The position numbers were made by a program, and so were the translations under genes. From Brachionus manjavacas (Eukaryota; Rotifera; Eurotatoria; Ploima; Brachionidae), in contig JAHQIY010000004.1 in the NCBI GenBank assembly GCA_019054805.1, positions 6,952,501 to 7,016,500 of the forward strand: a DNA stretch of 64,000 nucleotides, read 5' to 3'. Positions 1 to 12,652 of the stretch are shown in pieces (positions within the stretch are counted from its first letter, which is position 1; the number at the start of each line of letters is the position of its first letter). The notes under the pieces are model-generated. The model saw only the letters and a list, made by a program, of their open reading frames with translations. It made no database searches and was not told where the DNA came from.

Positions 1-1224
1 AAATAGTAAAAAATTAAAACCACTTAAAATAAAGTCTGAATAAAGTATGATTAAAAATTAGTAAATCATAAAATAACTTTATATTGAATGATTTAAAACA
101 ATTCAAAATCTAAAAAATAATATCGAATTTTCAAATAATCTTTTTAGATCATTTAGTCTATCATTTAGTTTATTATGGTAAATTAGCGATAAATTATTTT
201 TTTCAAGCGACCAGCGTTTCTTTGAAATCTAAACTTAGTTGATACAGTTTCATTAAAATTTTGTTTATTTTAAAGGTGTTTAAATAAAGCTTTTATTTGA
301 TTTCCAAATTTCTTTTTAGATTTTATAGATTTTTCCAATAATTAATTATGAGCTTTAAAAATATCACCCTTCGCCTCGACTTAATTAATTATATAACTTT
401 TAATCCCTTGAAAAAAAAAAGTTTTTTACTAAAATCAAAAAAATCTAGTATTAGGAGTCAACAAATTTTTTTACAGCGGAGCTAGATTTAGGTAAGATTT
501 TTTGCAATAGTGTAAAAATGCTAATTAAAAATTTATTAAGTAAATAAAAGAAAAAAACTCAAAAAGGGCAAATAAAAAATAATAATCATGATAAACACAA
601 TATTAATTGATTATATAGTTATAAACCTAATTGATAAATCTAGAGTTTCAAAGTCCAAATTTAACTTCGAATTGCTAAGACAGGATTTTTGATAATGTTT
701 TTAAGTAAACTATTATATCATTAATCATTAAAAATTGTCAATTGAATTTATCCTAATCATCTTAGATAAGAATACCTCTTGTATCACCAAATATTTCTTG
801 CTATAAATTTAATTTAATATAATAAAATAAATAAAATTTGCTCTGAAGTACAAAGATTAATTTAGTTTTTCAATTTTTAGATTCGTTATTTAAAATTTAA
901 AAATAATGCTCTATAAAACTTTGATTTTAATTTTAAGTTTCTTAACTTGAACATAAAAAATATTGAATAGCATATTTAAAAATCTAATTTTTCAATAATT
1001 TCTGACTAAAAAAAATATATATACTAAAATAAGTAAAAAATTAATAAATAAATTTCAAAATAGTATCGATTATATTAATAAACTGGAGAAATAGTTTCAA
1101 GTAAAATTGGCGACAAATTTTGAAATTGATATTTTTTGATACTTGGAAAAAATATTTTTAGAAGAATTCATTTTTTAAAAGAAATTTTGAAAATCTCAAT
1201 TATGTATTAAAAAGTAATTTGAAA
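1..1224. other. AT-rich stretch without recognised gene
   Basis: Both strands carry frequent stops and homopolymer A/T runs. I see no exon with good splice signals, no RNA gene and no repeat that I can name. It may be intron or upstream DNA of the zinc finger gene whose first visible exon is at 3813. Confidence 0.5.
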
Positions 1225-1597
1225 GGTGACCAGTTGGTCACATATTATTTGTTCAGTACCCTCTTTCCTAAAATATTTGACCAAGACAGATCACTTAATT
1301 TTTGAAGGAGTAAAATGTGACCAGATTTTTGATAATTAAAAATTAAGTGACCAAAAGAGCAAATAAGTGATCAAAGAAATTCAAAATCATCAGTTCTAAA
1401 TCTTAATGTTTTTTAGTCTAATGTATTTTTAACCCTTTTCTCTCAAAGAAATTATCACATGCAGGACACTTGACTGGGCTTCTCTTATTGATTAAATTTT
1501 TTTTCTTCTTTTATAGTTTCATCTGTGCATTTTTATTTTTCAAGTGCCTGTTTTTGATAGCATGAAATTTTATATTTTACGCTATCAGATTTTACTT

Positions 1598-2740
1598 AGT
1601 ATTAGTAGTAGATAACTACGTGGATCTTATCCACAAAGCTGAGAACGCCTGAGCGTTTTATTTTCAGCCATAGCAGTCCTATACATTTTCTTAAACTTAT
1701 ACAATAATTGAATTGATAAATTAATAATTACACTTAAAAGTAAATGCCAAATAATGAATGATAAACACTAAAAAAGAAAAGAAAAGAAAAGAAAAACACA
1801 TCTTTGACAAAACTAAAATAAAATAGTTCAAGAGAAACCACAAAATGCTAAAGACACAAAACTTTGACTTAACAAAACAATAAAAAACACTGAATAATAT
1901 AATAGTTTTTTTTTTTTTTAATTAGTTTAAATTAGTTTTGACTCGTTAGATTCCAGCCATTTGTCTAGCTTTGCTTTAAATTAGTTGACCGATTTCGCTA
2001 CGACTATGTCATAAGGTAATTTATTCCACCACATGCTTGTTCTGTTTGTGAAAAAGTTAAGTCTAGAACTGACTGATGAACAAAAATCGTTTCTCTCTCT
2101 CGCGTTGAAGCTTTGGGGTCTCACTCTCTTACTGTTGCCTCTTGTAGACAATGAAGGCCCTTGTAGTAGTAAGCTATCTCTAGGCAAAGGTTTATTTAGT
2201 AAGTTAAGGGCATCGACTTGGTTAACAAATTTTTAGAATTGAATGAGATCACCTTGTTTTCTTCTTAGCTCAAGAGTTGTTAGTTTCATGTTCTTCAATC
2301 TTTCGTCGTAGTTTAAGTTGAAGTGCTTGACGGGGATTCTCGTGGCTCGGTGTTGAACTTTTTCGAGTAGCATGATCTCGGCCAAGTCGGGAGGGGACCA
2401 GGCTGACACTGCAAACTCTAAGTGGGGCCTTACGAAAGTTTTGAATAAATTAGACCAAAGCTCGCAATCTCGGCTTTCAAAGGTGTTTTTGAGCATTCCG
2501 AGAACCCGAGATGCCTTATTGACACAGATTTGAGTGTGCTCTTTCCATTTAAAATTAGGCTGAACTTGAATTCCAAGATCTCGTTCCGACTCGCTCAGTT
2601 CTAAAGCAGTAATTTTGCCCTTAGAATCCATGTTGTATGTTTGTTCAACCTTTTCGACCACTAAAGCCATCGAGTTTCAGGAGTAAGGCACTTCTAACAG
2701 CTTGTCATTTATTTTAACCATGTTTCATCAAATAAAATTA
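1598..2740 (-). mobile_element. LINE (CR1/Jockey-like) 3' end, decayed
   Basis: The minus strand reads the C-terminal part of a non-LTR reverse transcriptase. The typical words RVLGMLKNTF, FVRPHLEFAVSAW, LEKVQHRATR, LRRKQGDLIQF and FFTNR...WWNKLP appear in order from 2670 to about 1930. In-frame stops at 2233-2235 and 1981-1983 interrupt one otherwise continuous frame, so the copy is dead. The 5' part is missing. The 3' UTR probably continues to about 1598: it contains a 13-A run near 1907-1919, two hairpins (1644-1657 and 1620-1634) and a short TAC-type tail on the minus strand, the same arrangement seen in the other two copies in this window. It lies inside the inverted-repeat element at 1224-3461. 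Confidence 0.8.
1773..1797. repeat. AAAAG microsatellite
   Basis: About five copies of an AAAAG pentamer, in the presumed 3' UTR of the neighbouring LINE fragment. Confidence 0.8.
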
Positions 2741-3812
2741 AACTTTTTTTTAAAGTTAGAATCTTCAAAAAAAATTTAAAAAGACATTAAAAATAGCCTT
2801 GTATTTAATTGGGCAGTATTCTAATTTAATTTTTCAGTAAAAATAATTAGATTTTATCAGTAATTATCTCGAATTGTCAGTAAATAAATTTAAATATCAT
2901 TAATTGTCAGTAAATGTATTGATTATTTTTTTTACAATAAGTACAAATAGTGTCTGTATTTTATTCTATTTGTAAATTATTTAAATGAACTGTTAATATT
3001 TTAAATTAATTACCATTATATTAATCAATTTGTCAGTAAAAAAATTAAATCGTTTGTTAAAAAATTAAATGATAAGTGTTATATTGGATTTCCGTTCAAT
3101 CAAATTTTTTTATACTAATATAATAAATATTATAATATTTAAAAAATTAAATTTAAAATTTAAAAAAATAAATAATTATTTATGTTCTTGTTTTTTAAAG
3201 AAATATATATGCAAGCATATTTTAGGAATCAGGCTTCGAACAACGAATCCGGAAATGAAGATTTTTTTTTATTTACTTAAGTATTACTGACAACTATAAA
3301 CTGACAAAAATTTATTTATTGACTGTTTTGAAATTTTTACCGAAAAAAAACATTTATTTACTGACTATTTTAGAATTTTATAAAAAATAGGTGATCAAAT
3401 TCTGGTCACATATTTTAGGTGAGGGGTACTGGTCACGTAATATGTGACCAACTGGTCACCTACCACTATAAACTCAGTTAAAAAAAATTAAAAATATTGT
3501 TTAAAAATATTAAAAATATAAAAATATTAAAAATATTATTTTAAATAAGCTAAAATATAAATTTCAAAAAATAGTTCACCCAGTTAGGCTAGTTGATTTT
3601 ATATTATTAATATATTTGTGAAAAATTAATTAAGTGACAATTATCTATAAAATAATTGATTGTTTTTGTTCAAATTAAACGATAATTTTCTATACATTTA
3701 AGAGTTCTTCAACAAAAAAACAAGAGTAATCTTTTTTTAGTTAATAAATGATAGAAGCTTCTAAAATTACATATAAAAAACATAAATGGATTTATTTTTT
3801 GTTTAAATTTAG

Positions 3813-6800
3813 TTTTGAAGAACCGAAGCCTGAAATTTGTAAAATATGCGGCAAGGGATTCAAAAATATTCCAGCTTTGAATGGTCATATGCGCCTGCAC
3901 GGCGGATTTATAAAAACAGTAATATAAAAAAATTTCAAAATTTTCAATTTTTGAAATCACCCAAATAAATCATTCAATTATTCATAAAGACCCTTCATAG
4001 ATTTCGTAAAATTCAATCATTCACCCAAAATGTTGAAATGTACCTTTTATTTTCTATGTATTTATTTAGAAATTGGGCGCTAAGTCAACCAATGACTTAG
4101 CTAACTCGGACTCAAACTCAAACACTTCACAATCTCAACAAGGTGCGCAAAATCTACACATCAACCAGCCGCTTTCTAATTCATCATTATTATTCAATGA
4201 CGATTCCATGTCGTCCAATTGCTCTTCAAACAATTCATTTACCTCTAATTTTTCATCAAATAATAAAAAAATCAATCACTATACCACACAGTCCAATCTT
4301 GTCCACAAACCATTTCAGCTTCCGATTTCACAGCCTCAGGTCAAGCCAAAGTCCAAAGGCAAAGTCATAAGCGAAAAGGAAACTTCCAATAACAAGAGCA
4401 CTAGCTTGGCCAGCAACCAACTAAACTCGTTCAGTCAGCTACCTGAACAAAACAAGAAAACAAATGGCAAAATTGAATCAAACGAAAAGTCGGCCCAGAT
4501 GCCTGCTCCGAACCTAATAATGCCGCAAAAATCGACCAAAGAATTTCAGCTGTATTCTAATTGTGGCCAAAATTTTCCGCGCAATTTTTTAGATCCAGAT
4601 TTACCCAGTGAAACATCAAAACAGAATGAAGCAGAAAATTCAACATTTTTACCAGTGAATCACTCAATCAGCGAGCAACATGACAATTCGGATGCCAAAG
4701 AAAATGAGAATGAGAAAAACTTACAAATGTTTTCAAGGATTTATGATTTTACCAATGCCTTTATGAATCAAAGAGCTACAATGCAAGCGGCGGCCGCAGC
4801 AGCAGTGGTGGCTGCAGTGATGAATCAGCCTCAAAATCAACACAATATAACGAAGCCAAAACCAAAACCAATGCCACTGGTTATACCTCAAGCCATAAGT
4901 GCTTTCCAAAAAGCTTCCTATCAAAAGCCGCTTTTTTATCCTCAATTATCAAATGGCTCGTTCATGCCTCCCATTTACCCAAATGCTACGCTGCTTAAAT
5001 CTCCCAGGCTGTTTGACACGGACACAAAAAAACAGTATACTCCTCCGCCTATGCTGAGCCCGTTTCGCAAAGGACCCGGTCTCTTCTACAATCCAAAGAA
5101 TATAAATAACTTGTTCACTATGCCTAATTTTTTAAACAACAGATTCAATGGTTTTAATACTAATGCACCGTTTTCTTTCAATTATAATCCTGGCTTTGGT
5201 TTTAATAATAATGAATGGCAAATAAATGAAGAACAAGAAAAAGTTGAGGAAAGAAATAACAATTTCAACATTACAATTGAAGAAAATGTTGCGGTGGGTG
5301 AACCAGCGCACAACGAGAATCAAACAGAACAAAATCTAAAGCCTAATTTACTAAGGACTAAGCTTTTGAACCAGGTTAGCCAGACAAGTGGACAAATGGG
5401 AACTTTTTTCCCCGAAGAGACCATTTCTAACGAAGTGATTGCGGCTTCTTTGATCGATGACTCAAAGAATAACAAACCATTTATTAATATAGGCTCAGAA
5501 TTTCAGGCAGTGATTCCTGAGTGTAAAGACAGATTCGAAGATGAATATTTGTCAGCACCGGAGTCAGAGGACTTAATGTGGTCGAGTGATGTTGTGGAAA
5601 AATTGAATTCGCATCAAATAGCTAATTATTTAAATTTAATCTGCAAAAGCTCTCTGGTATATGGATCGTCCAATAATTTGGAACTTGGCCTGCATATACT
5701 GAATTATTTTAATGGTGATATTAAATGCTCATTGAAGGCCTTTTTGGATGAAACTGTGGAACTTCCAGAAAATCATCCCATAACGACCTATAAATACACA
5801 GGTATGAATTTGAATTTTTTTTATTGTGAAAAAATATGGATGTTTGTATTCCATGATTAATTAAATAAAAAAAAATTAAATTTGTGAAATAGCAGAATGA
5901 ATTCAAGAAATCATTATAATGTTTTTATGGCCTTAAGCCTCGTGGGACAAAAAATTTATTGAAAAAAAAACATAAGAAAAATAATAAAATAAAAGAGTAT
6001 TTTTTTTAATTAAAGTTAAGAAACACTTTTTAACTTCAACTCTTAACATGTTCAATATGTTCAATAAGTTCGATACAAATAAAAATGATTTTTTTGTTAA
6101 GGAGATAAAATTATGAATTAAAATTTAAATTTTTTTAACAACTCAATGATCGACGTTGTACAATTATTTTATAATCTAAAAAAATTTAACATAAATTTCG
6201 ATAATTAACTTTTAAAATGATATTATAGTTTTAAATAAAAGATATTTTTTGTTAGAATTTTTTTTTTAATTTTGACTAAATTATTATTTTATTCTTAGAT
6301 TTTGTACAAATTTTATGTAAAAGATACAATCTTAGGGTTAATTTTCATTTCGGTTTACTAAATTAGTTGAATAGAAACCTAAGGTAATATTTTTTATTGA
6401 GACAAAGGTCATCGATTTTACATTAAAATATATTTTATTTAAATTGAAGTGAAATTTTAATTCATTTATATTTCTTTCTCAATTTTCTCATTTAATTCAA
6501 TAGTAGAAATAAATAAGAAAATTTGAATATTCAATTTTTTGTATAAAAAAGTCTATTGTCATTTTAATTTTTGTTACAATTTTAAGAAACTGACATTTGG
6601 ACTACTGAAGAGATAAAAAAATTCGAAACAGCAATTTTAAAACATGACAAAGTGTTCTCAGAAATAGCTAAAGAGGTTGAAACTAAGTCTATTAAACAAT
6701 GCATTGAATTTTATTATCTCTGGAAAAAAGTAATGTCAGATAATACAAAAAAAAAATGGAAAATTTTGAAAAAGCGACGTTCATTCGAAGAAACAATAGA

Positions 6801-7116
6801 GCAAAATTTGCGTTCATCGAGTAATGGAAAGACCGGATTTTCAAATGAAAATGGATCAGAAGAAGCGTCCATAAAAAATGTTGAAAATGAATTTGATGAT
6901 CAGTTAGACGAGGTTGACTTTACCAATGGAAATACATCAAAGAATTACTTGAAAGAGAGCCAAAAAAATCGTCTTGGAGTTGACGAAAACAGCAAAAGCC
7001 GCTTATCTACTCCATCCCCAAGTCAATTTGCAGGCAACAGATACGATCGTGACAAATGTAGTCAAGGATTCGTAAATAAAAGAAAACTCAGTCAACATTT
7101 AGAGGCAAAGTATTAA
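3813..7116 (+). CDS. TRERF1/ZNF541/MIDEAS-like zinc finger-ELM2-SANT corepressor, 5' end missing
   Basis: Three exons are supported: 3813-3918, 4070-5801 and 6587-7116, with matching phases and GT/AG introns (the last intron is 785 nt). The first encodes a C2H2 finger, [20 protein letters not shown], whose [10 protein letters not shown] core is what I remember for TRERF1 and ZNF541. The second is a long low-complexity Asn/Ser/Gln-rich segment with a short poly-Ala run (near 4790-4820). It ends in an ELM2 domain starting at [13 protein letters not shown] (about 5480). The third opens with a SANT domain ([20 protein letters not shown] to YYLWKKV), then a basic/acidic tail and a degenerate C-terminal finger. 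In the family ELM2-SANT recruits class I HDACs (MiDAC-type complexes) in the nucleus; that role is inferred here. Upstream exons and the start codon were not found and may lie outside the window. Confidence 0.85.
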
Positions 7117-10100
7117 AAAAATACTTTTTTTACGTGCCAAAGAATCCGCAACCGGTTAAAGAATCCGTAGCATTTGTGACAATCAATCAATGAAACCCCA
7201 GTGATTTAATTTTTCTTATAAATGTATTTAGATACTTTATAAGATCTTCGGTTTTTGTTGACAAGGTTTTTGTTAAAAATTTTATCGTTTTTTTTTGTCA
7301 TTCTTGTTCAGGTGTATTTTCTCTTGGTTTCATTTTATTTGTCCATAGATTTTAACTTTTTTTTTCTTTATTTTGTTATTTATTATTAGTCTATGGCCTA
7401 CAAATATTTTTAAAACTTTTCAAGTTTGTATTTTAAATTTTTTAATTTGTTTGTTTAAGTATTTTTTTTTCTAAAGGTTATCTTTTAGGTTTATTCTGAT
7501 TTTTAACATGCCTTTTTCATGTACCATTTTTCAAAAATTTTTAATTAAAAAACTTTTAAAAATAACAGTGTCAATATTTAAAAAATCATTTATTCAAAAA
7601 ATAAAAAGTATTAATTTAAATTAAAAGTTTGTTTATCAATTTTCCATAAAAATAATTTTTGTTTTTTGAAAAAAACAAAAATAGTGGTCAAGTTTCACTT
7701 AATTAAAATTCAAATCTTATTCTCGAGGCTACTGCGTCTTTTTATATGAGCCAAATTATTTTTCAAAACAATAGATTTTTGATCTCGAGTGAAAAAAATT
7801 TACGAATAAAATTTTCATTAGATTATTTCATTACCAAATCTAAATTAAAATGAAATAGAAGAATAATTTCAAAAAAAAAAATCTTAAACACTAAAATCTA
7901 ACCTTATATTTTATTAAAATTTAAAACAATAATTTTTTACTTTTTTAAAGCCAAAAATTAAATCTAATGAGAGTATAAGAGAGTTTTATGTGTTCTCTAA
8001 AAGCAAAAATTGATGATTTTAGAATTCAACTTTTGGTGACAAATTAACAAAGTATACCTAGTAATCATTTGATAAAACAATACAAATAGATAAAATCATG
8101 TTTAATTAATATTCTTTTTTTAATTTTTTAAACTAGAAATTTTATGATTTCTTAGATTTTTCGTTTATTTTAGCTTTTTTGTTTATACATAATTATTGTA
8201 ATAAACAATATTTAGCTTTTTTGTATGAAAAAAAATATTCCATTTTTTATTTTCTTAAGGCTGGTATTTGAGGTTGTTGCCATTTTAAAAGTTAAGGTAA
8301 AAACAATACATATGAAAAATTATTAACGATTATTTTCATTTAATTTTTTTTTTAAATATTAATTTTTCCCTTTTTTAATAGCCTATTTAAAATTCATTTA
8401 GATCTAACCCATACTAACAAAAATCTGATATTTCATTTCTTTATGAAATATCTTTTAAATCATGATATATTTAAGCAGATGACTTAAAAAAAGGTTTTAT
8501 CAAAATCAATTAATCATTAGATCTTTAAAAATTATCAACAAATTTTTTAATTAGAACCAAATTCAGATAAAATATTTTAAATTGTTAAATACAATGAATT
8601 TATTAGCTAAAATTATAAAGAGCAAATTTTTTTAATTGATAATAGGAGACAGTCGATATCATGGTAAATGTTAATCACAATTGAAAGATGAATTATATGT
8701 TTGATTCTAATCGTCTGTATAAACAATCTTATTAATATTTTCCAAAAGAGGCCCAATTAAATTTACCAATAATTGGGTTAATTGCTTGCGTTGGTTGATT
8801 TTAACTGTCAAAAATTAACCCAAATAAGACAGCTAAAGACTGACCAAGGTTTTTTTCTAAATAGTACAAAACAAAATACAAATGTAATTAAATATTTTGT
8901 AAAATAAAGAAAAACATTAATAAATTTTATTATTTTAGTTAAATAAAATGGACGACTAAAATCTGTTTTTAACTTTTTAGAATTTTCTCATGTTAAAGCA
9001 TGATTTAAACATAGTAAAATTTAAAAAATTTTAATTTTTAATTTCTAATTAATCAAAGTCATATAAAAAAAAAATATATTCTTACCTTGTAAGTTTGCGC
9101 AGAATTTTAGTAGATTAGAGTAGTTTATTCAGCTTTTTTAATTAGATTTTCTTTTAGATCATTTTATTAAAGTTCATTTCAAATTGAAAGTTTTTAAATT
9201 ATTTTGTTTAAAAAATATTTCAGAACTTTTAAATTGGAATTTTTTCTATTAAAATCGATAAAAAATTTTGAGAGTTATGTAAGAATTTTAAAAAAATAAA
9301 TAACTTAAAATATTATTCATATTATTTATAAACAAAATCTTTTATTGTAATTCTTATTTTTGGCTTCGTAATTTCGTCTCATATTTAACTTAGTTATTAT
9401 ATTTTGAGTAAATAAAATATTAATATGTCTTGAAAATTATTTGTAATTTAATTAGTATCAAATTTTAATAAGACAGAAAACTAAAAATAACCAGAGAAAA
9501 AGATATGAGTTTCTTAAAAAATTCTGTAATGAAATAAATTTATATTTTACTTAAGGAATTTAAGTTTATTTTTTTTTATTTTTTTTTGGTTGAAAAATAA
9601 AAATAGTCTAAGTTGTAATTAAATATCAACTGGTAAATATGAATGAACGGAAAATTGCAAAAGGGCTACTAGCGCCATTGCTTGGGATTCGGATACCAAA
9701 GATTAAAAAAAAATTTTTTTAATAATTAAAAAGGATTTGGTTAATATTTTTTCGAAATATTTTTTTGTTATATTTGAATATTTTTAATTTTAATTCTTTT
9801 AAACAAATAAGCTTTTTTTAAAAAAATTATAAAATTTGATAAAAATTTATTTGTTTTTTTTTTGAATAAAAAAAGTAAAAAAAAATATTTCTTAAAAAAG
9901 GTTGATAAAATAAACAGTTATTAATTATTATGAAATATTTTTTTTTGAAAAGTTTTGTTTATTTGTTTTCTTAGAAATGTGTGTTAAATTTTTTTTTTAA
10001 TATTTTTTATGCCTTAAAAAGTGCTAAAAAGCCTATATTATTTCTAATTTAAAGAATCTGTCCATTCAAAACATTTTTTGGTAGAGAAAAAAATCAAATA

Positions 10101-11272
10101 TTCTAAATTAAACTGTTTTTCACTTGCTTTTATTTTAAAAGGTCAACTGTTATTTTTACAATATTTTAAATTTGTATTATAAACCGTAACCAAATTCTTT
10201 GAAAACAAAAAAATCATTGTCTAAATAAAACCATTTTTAACATAAATGTTTACTTTTTTTCAATTGAAATTTACAAAGAAGGAAATCGAAACGAATATAG
10301 TAACAAATTTTTGATTTAAAAATAAAATTCAAATGTAGAGAAAATAAGAAATTGGATATTTGGGAGGCAATTAATTAACCTTTAAAAAAAATGGCCTGTC
10401 TAAAAAGCGACAATCAAAAATGGTCTTAATATTTATTTTTGAAAAAAAGTGCATTCCCGGAGCATTCCACTACAAAATGTTTTAATTTTTTGCCTCTTAA
10501 TTGTAATGAATTTGAAGAATCAAAATATTCTTAAAAATTTTTAGCAAAAGACTTATTAAGAATTAAGATACAATTATTTTCTGACTCTATAAGGAAATAT
10601 AATAAAGAAAAAGAATTCATTCAAAGTTAGTTTTTTGCGAAAATAAAGAAAAGAGTTATTGTGATTAAGTTACATGAAAATCTTCTTAGATCACAATTAA
10701 ATATTTCTATTTCAGAAAAAGTTGTCAGTTCAGTCTAAAAATTAAGGGTTCGAAAGCTGCTTTAAAAAAAACAAGCGATAACAATCCGATAGGATTTTTA
10801 AGTTTTTCGTAAAACAAAAAATTCGTGTATATCTAATAGCTCTTGATATCATGAAATAATGAATTTATAAATAAATCAAAGAAAGGTGCTCATTTAAAGT
10901 TTTTAAAACGTTAAGAAATTGGACCGGCCTGACAGATATTTTTAAAATAGTGCTGTTTTTGTTTATTCGCCGTATTTATATATTATAAAGGACACCCTAC
11001 GTTATAAAATAATTAAATTTTGAACAAAATTGTCTGTCATAAGTTGAACATTTTTGTACAAGAGCAAAAATTAAAAACCAAGATTAATTCATTAAGGGTA
11101 TTTTATTAAAATTATTAAGAAATGCAATTACAAAATAAGAAAGTTTTTGTACAAGTAGTCCCAAGATTTAAGAAGCCAACCTAATAGTTTTGTTCTTGAA
11201 GGAGCAGTGGCCTTAAATGTTGACATATTTTTCATGTCATCCACCAGCTTGTTCGTCCACTGCTTTCTCGTT
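7117..11272. other. 4 kb AT-rich intergenic DNA
   Basis: No reading frame, splice-site pattern, RNA gene or named repeat could be supported. There is one small inverted word near 8748-8777 (CCCAATT...AATTGGG), and a patch of higher complexity near 9655-9700 that I cannot assign. Confidence 0.5.
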
Positions 11273-11840
11273 TTAGTAGTAGTAATAATTATAATTGCTA
11301 CGCTTTCGCGTTAAGTCCGGTTATATCCAGACCATAAGCAATAATTTAGTCTTTCAAAAGTATGTCTAAATTAGTTTTAAAAATGTTTGTTGATTTTGAT
11401 TCTATAACTTTGTTTCCAAGCTGATTCCAATCATTGACTATTCTGTTGGTGAAAAAGTTGAATCTTGGTGCACAGTTTTTGACAATTTCTCTTCTTAATC
11501 TGTAGTTGTTGCCTCTTGTTTTATTTACACCAAAAACCTTGTCTGGTTGTTTATACCAGTTGACTTGATCGTAATTATTGAGCAACTTAAACATTTGTAT
11601 TAAATCACCTCTCTTTCTTCTTGTTTTAAGTGTTGTAAGTTTTAGCCTTCTTAGTCGTTCTGGATACTCTAGATTCGATAAACCTGAGATAGAACGCGTT
11701 GCTCTTCTCTGAACCTTTTCAAGCGCATCAATGTCCTTCTTTAGGTATGGGTTCCATGCCGAAACAGCAAACTCTAAATGAGGCCGAACCAGACTCTTAT
11801 ACATCTTACAAATAACGTTCTCACTGCGAATAATTTAAAT
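11273..11840 (-). mobile_element. LINE (CR1/Jockey-like) 3' end, 5'-truncated
   Basis: The minus strand has an unbroken 152-codon frame (11804-11346) for the reverse-transcriptase C-terminus: MYKSLVRPHLEFAVSAWNPY, LEKVQRRATR, RRKRGDLIQMFKLLN and FFTNRIVNDWNQL. Homology continues upstream (RSENVICK) to about 11835, where the copy is truncated. After the stop come about 60 nt of UTR, a hairpin ACGC-GAAA-GCGT (11300-11311) and a TAC/TAA-rich tail (11273-11287). Frame integrity suggests that it is younger than the 1.6-2.7 kb copy. No target-site duplication was established. Confidence 0.85.
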
Positions 11841-11961
11841 AATTTTTTTCCTGTTTAGTAAGTTAAAATGGCAATGTATGGAAGGATGAAAACCATGTAT
11901 CGTTTATTTGAAATGAAATCGGGAGAAATATTTGAGTGGTATTAAAAAAATCTTTTTATGG

Positions 11962-12006
11962 CCTGCTTGCCAAAAAATTTTTGATAAAAATATTTTGGCA
12001 AGCAGG
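11962..12006. repeat. 45-bp long hairpin
   Basis: CCTGCTTGCCAAAA (11962-11975) is repeated in perfect reverse complement at 11993-12006, with an A/T-rich middle that can pair further. Stem 14 bp or more. No gene touches it. It could be a tiny palindromic transposon remnant. Confidence 0.75.
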
Positions 12007-12241
12007 AGATAGAGACCGTAAAGTAGCGACATACATGTATATTGAAAAGTTTTCTATGCATGTTGGGTAAATTTAAGATATCTTAAAGGAATACAAATTA
12101 TTTTCAATGTAAAAGTAATTAAATTCGTAGCAAAAAAAATTTATCAGCAGTAAAAAAAATAAAAAAAATATTAAATCATTATATCAAATATATATTAATA
12201 AAAAAATTCACACATAACTTAAAAATGTTTTTAGTGTTATT

Positions 12242-12652
12242 TTATGGATTTTTTCTAGGACGACCTCTTTTTTTTGGAGCTAAATTTGTAGATGTTGTTG
12301 GTTGTACAATAGTTTGAATGTCATTATTAATACTTTTGGCTAGATCTTGATCATTATCATTTTCATTTGAAAGCGGATCTGGTTGAATGATTGAGCCATT
12401 TAATTTGGAAATTCGTAGTTAAAACTTTGTAGAGCAGGATTAATTGGACCGGTCGAAATACGTTGCACTAAAGCAGGTGTAGCTTGTTTTCGTCTTTCTC
12501 GCTTTTTATTTGCCTCAGGATTGAGATCTAAGCCAGGAAATTCAGGATCATTTTCGGTGTCCTCTTCATTTCTTTGTGCCACGAAGAATGATGAAGATGA
12601 AATTCGGTATCGCTCATTTTTAGTTTTTAAATTTTCGAATTTGTTTATTTAA
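12242..12652 (-). pseudogene. AT-hook reading frame with one frame break
   Basis: On the minus strand an open frame from about 12652 to 12400 gives a polar, basic protein segment (NEEDTENDPEFPGLDLN, then NKKRERRKQATPAL). It stops just as a second frame takes over, running to the stop at 12242-12244 and ending in an AT-hook, KKRGRPRKNP. The two parts read like one protein with a one-base shift near 12405-12415. AT-hooks bind the minor groove of A/T DNA. I do not recognise the protein. It could be a recent pseudogene, a piece of a transposon protein, or a gene with an assembly error. No promoter or intron was identified. Confidence 0.4.

Larger units (their letters stand above)
1224..3461. mobile_element. 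2.2 kb element with inverted ends, type unknown
   Basis: The left end at 1224 (AGGTGACCAGTTGGTCACAT) is repeated in reverse complement at the right end (up to 3461). Similarity continues inward for about 80 bases with mismatches. The first 16 bases after the leading AG form a self-complementary hairpin, GTGACCA/TGGTCAC. Further GTGACCA-like words follow in both orientations between 1265 and 1375 and near 3390-3410, which looks like an array of subterminal binding sites. A second word, GTCAGTAAA, recurs between about 2830 and 3060, and its reverse complement recurs near 3280-3375. No transposase is seen. The interior holds a LINE tail, so the element is probably a non-autonomous DNA transposon that was hit by a LINE. 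I found no convincing target-site duplication, so superfamily is not assigned. Confidence 0.7.

Noticed and set aside
4733-4945. Minus-strand frames opposite the ELM2 gene's long exon
   Set aside because: Shadows of the real plus-strand exon.
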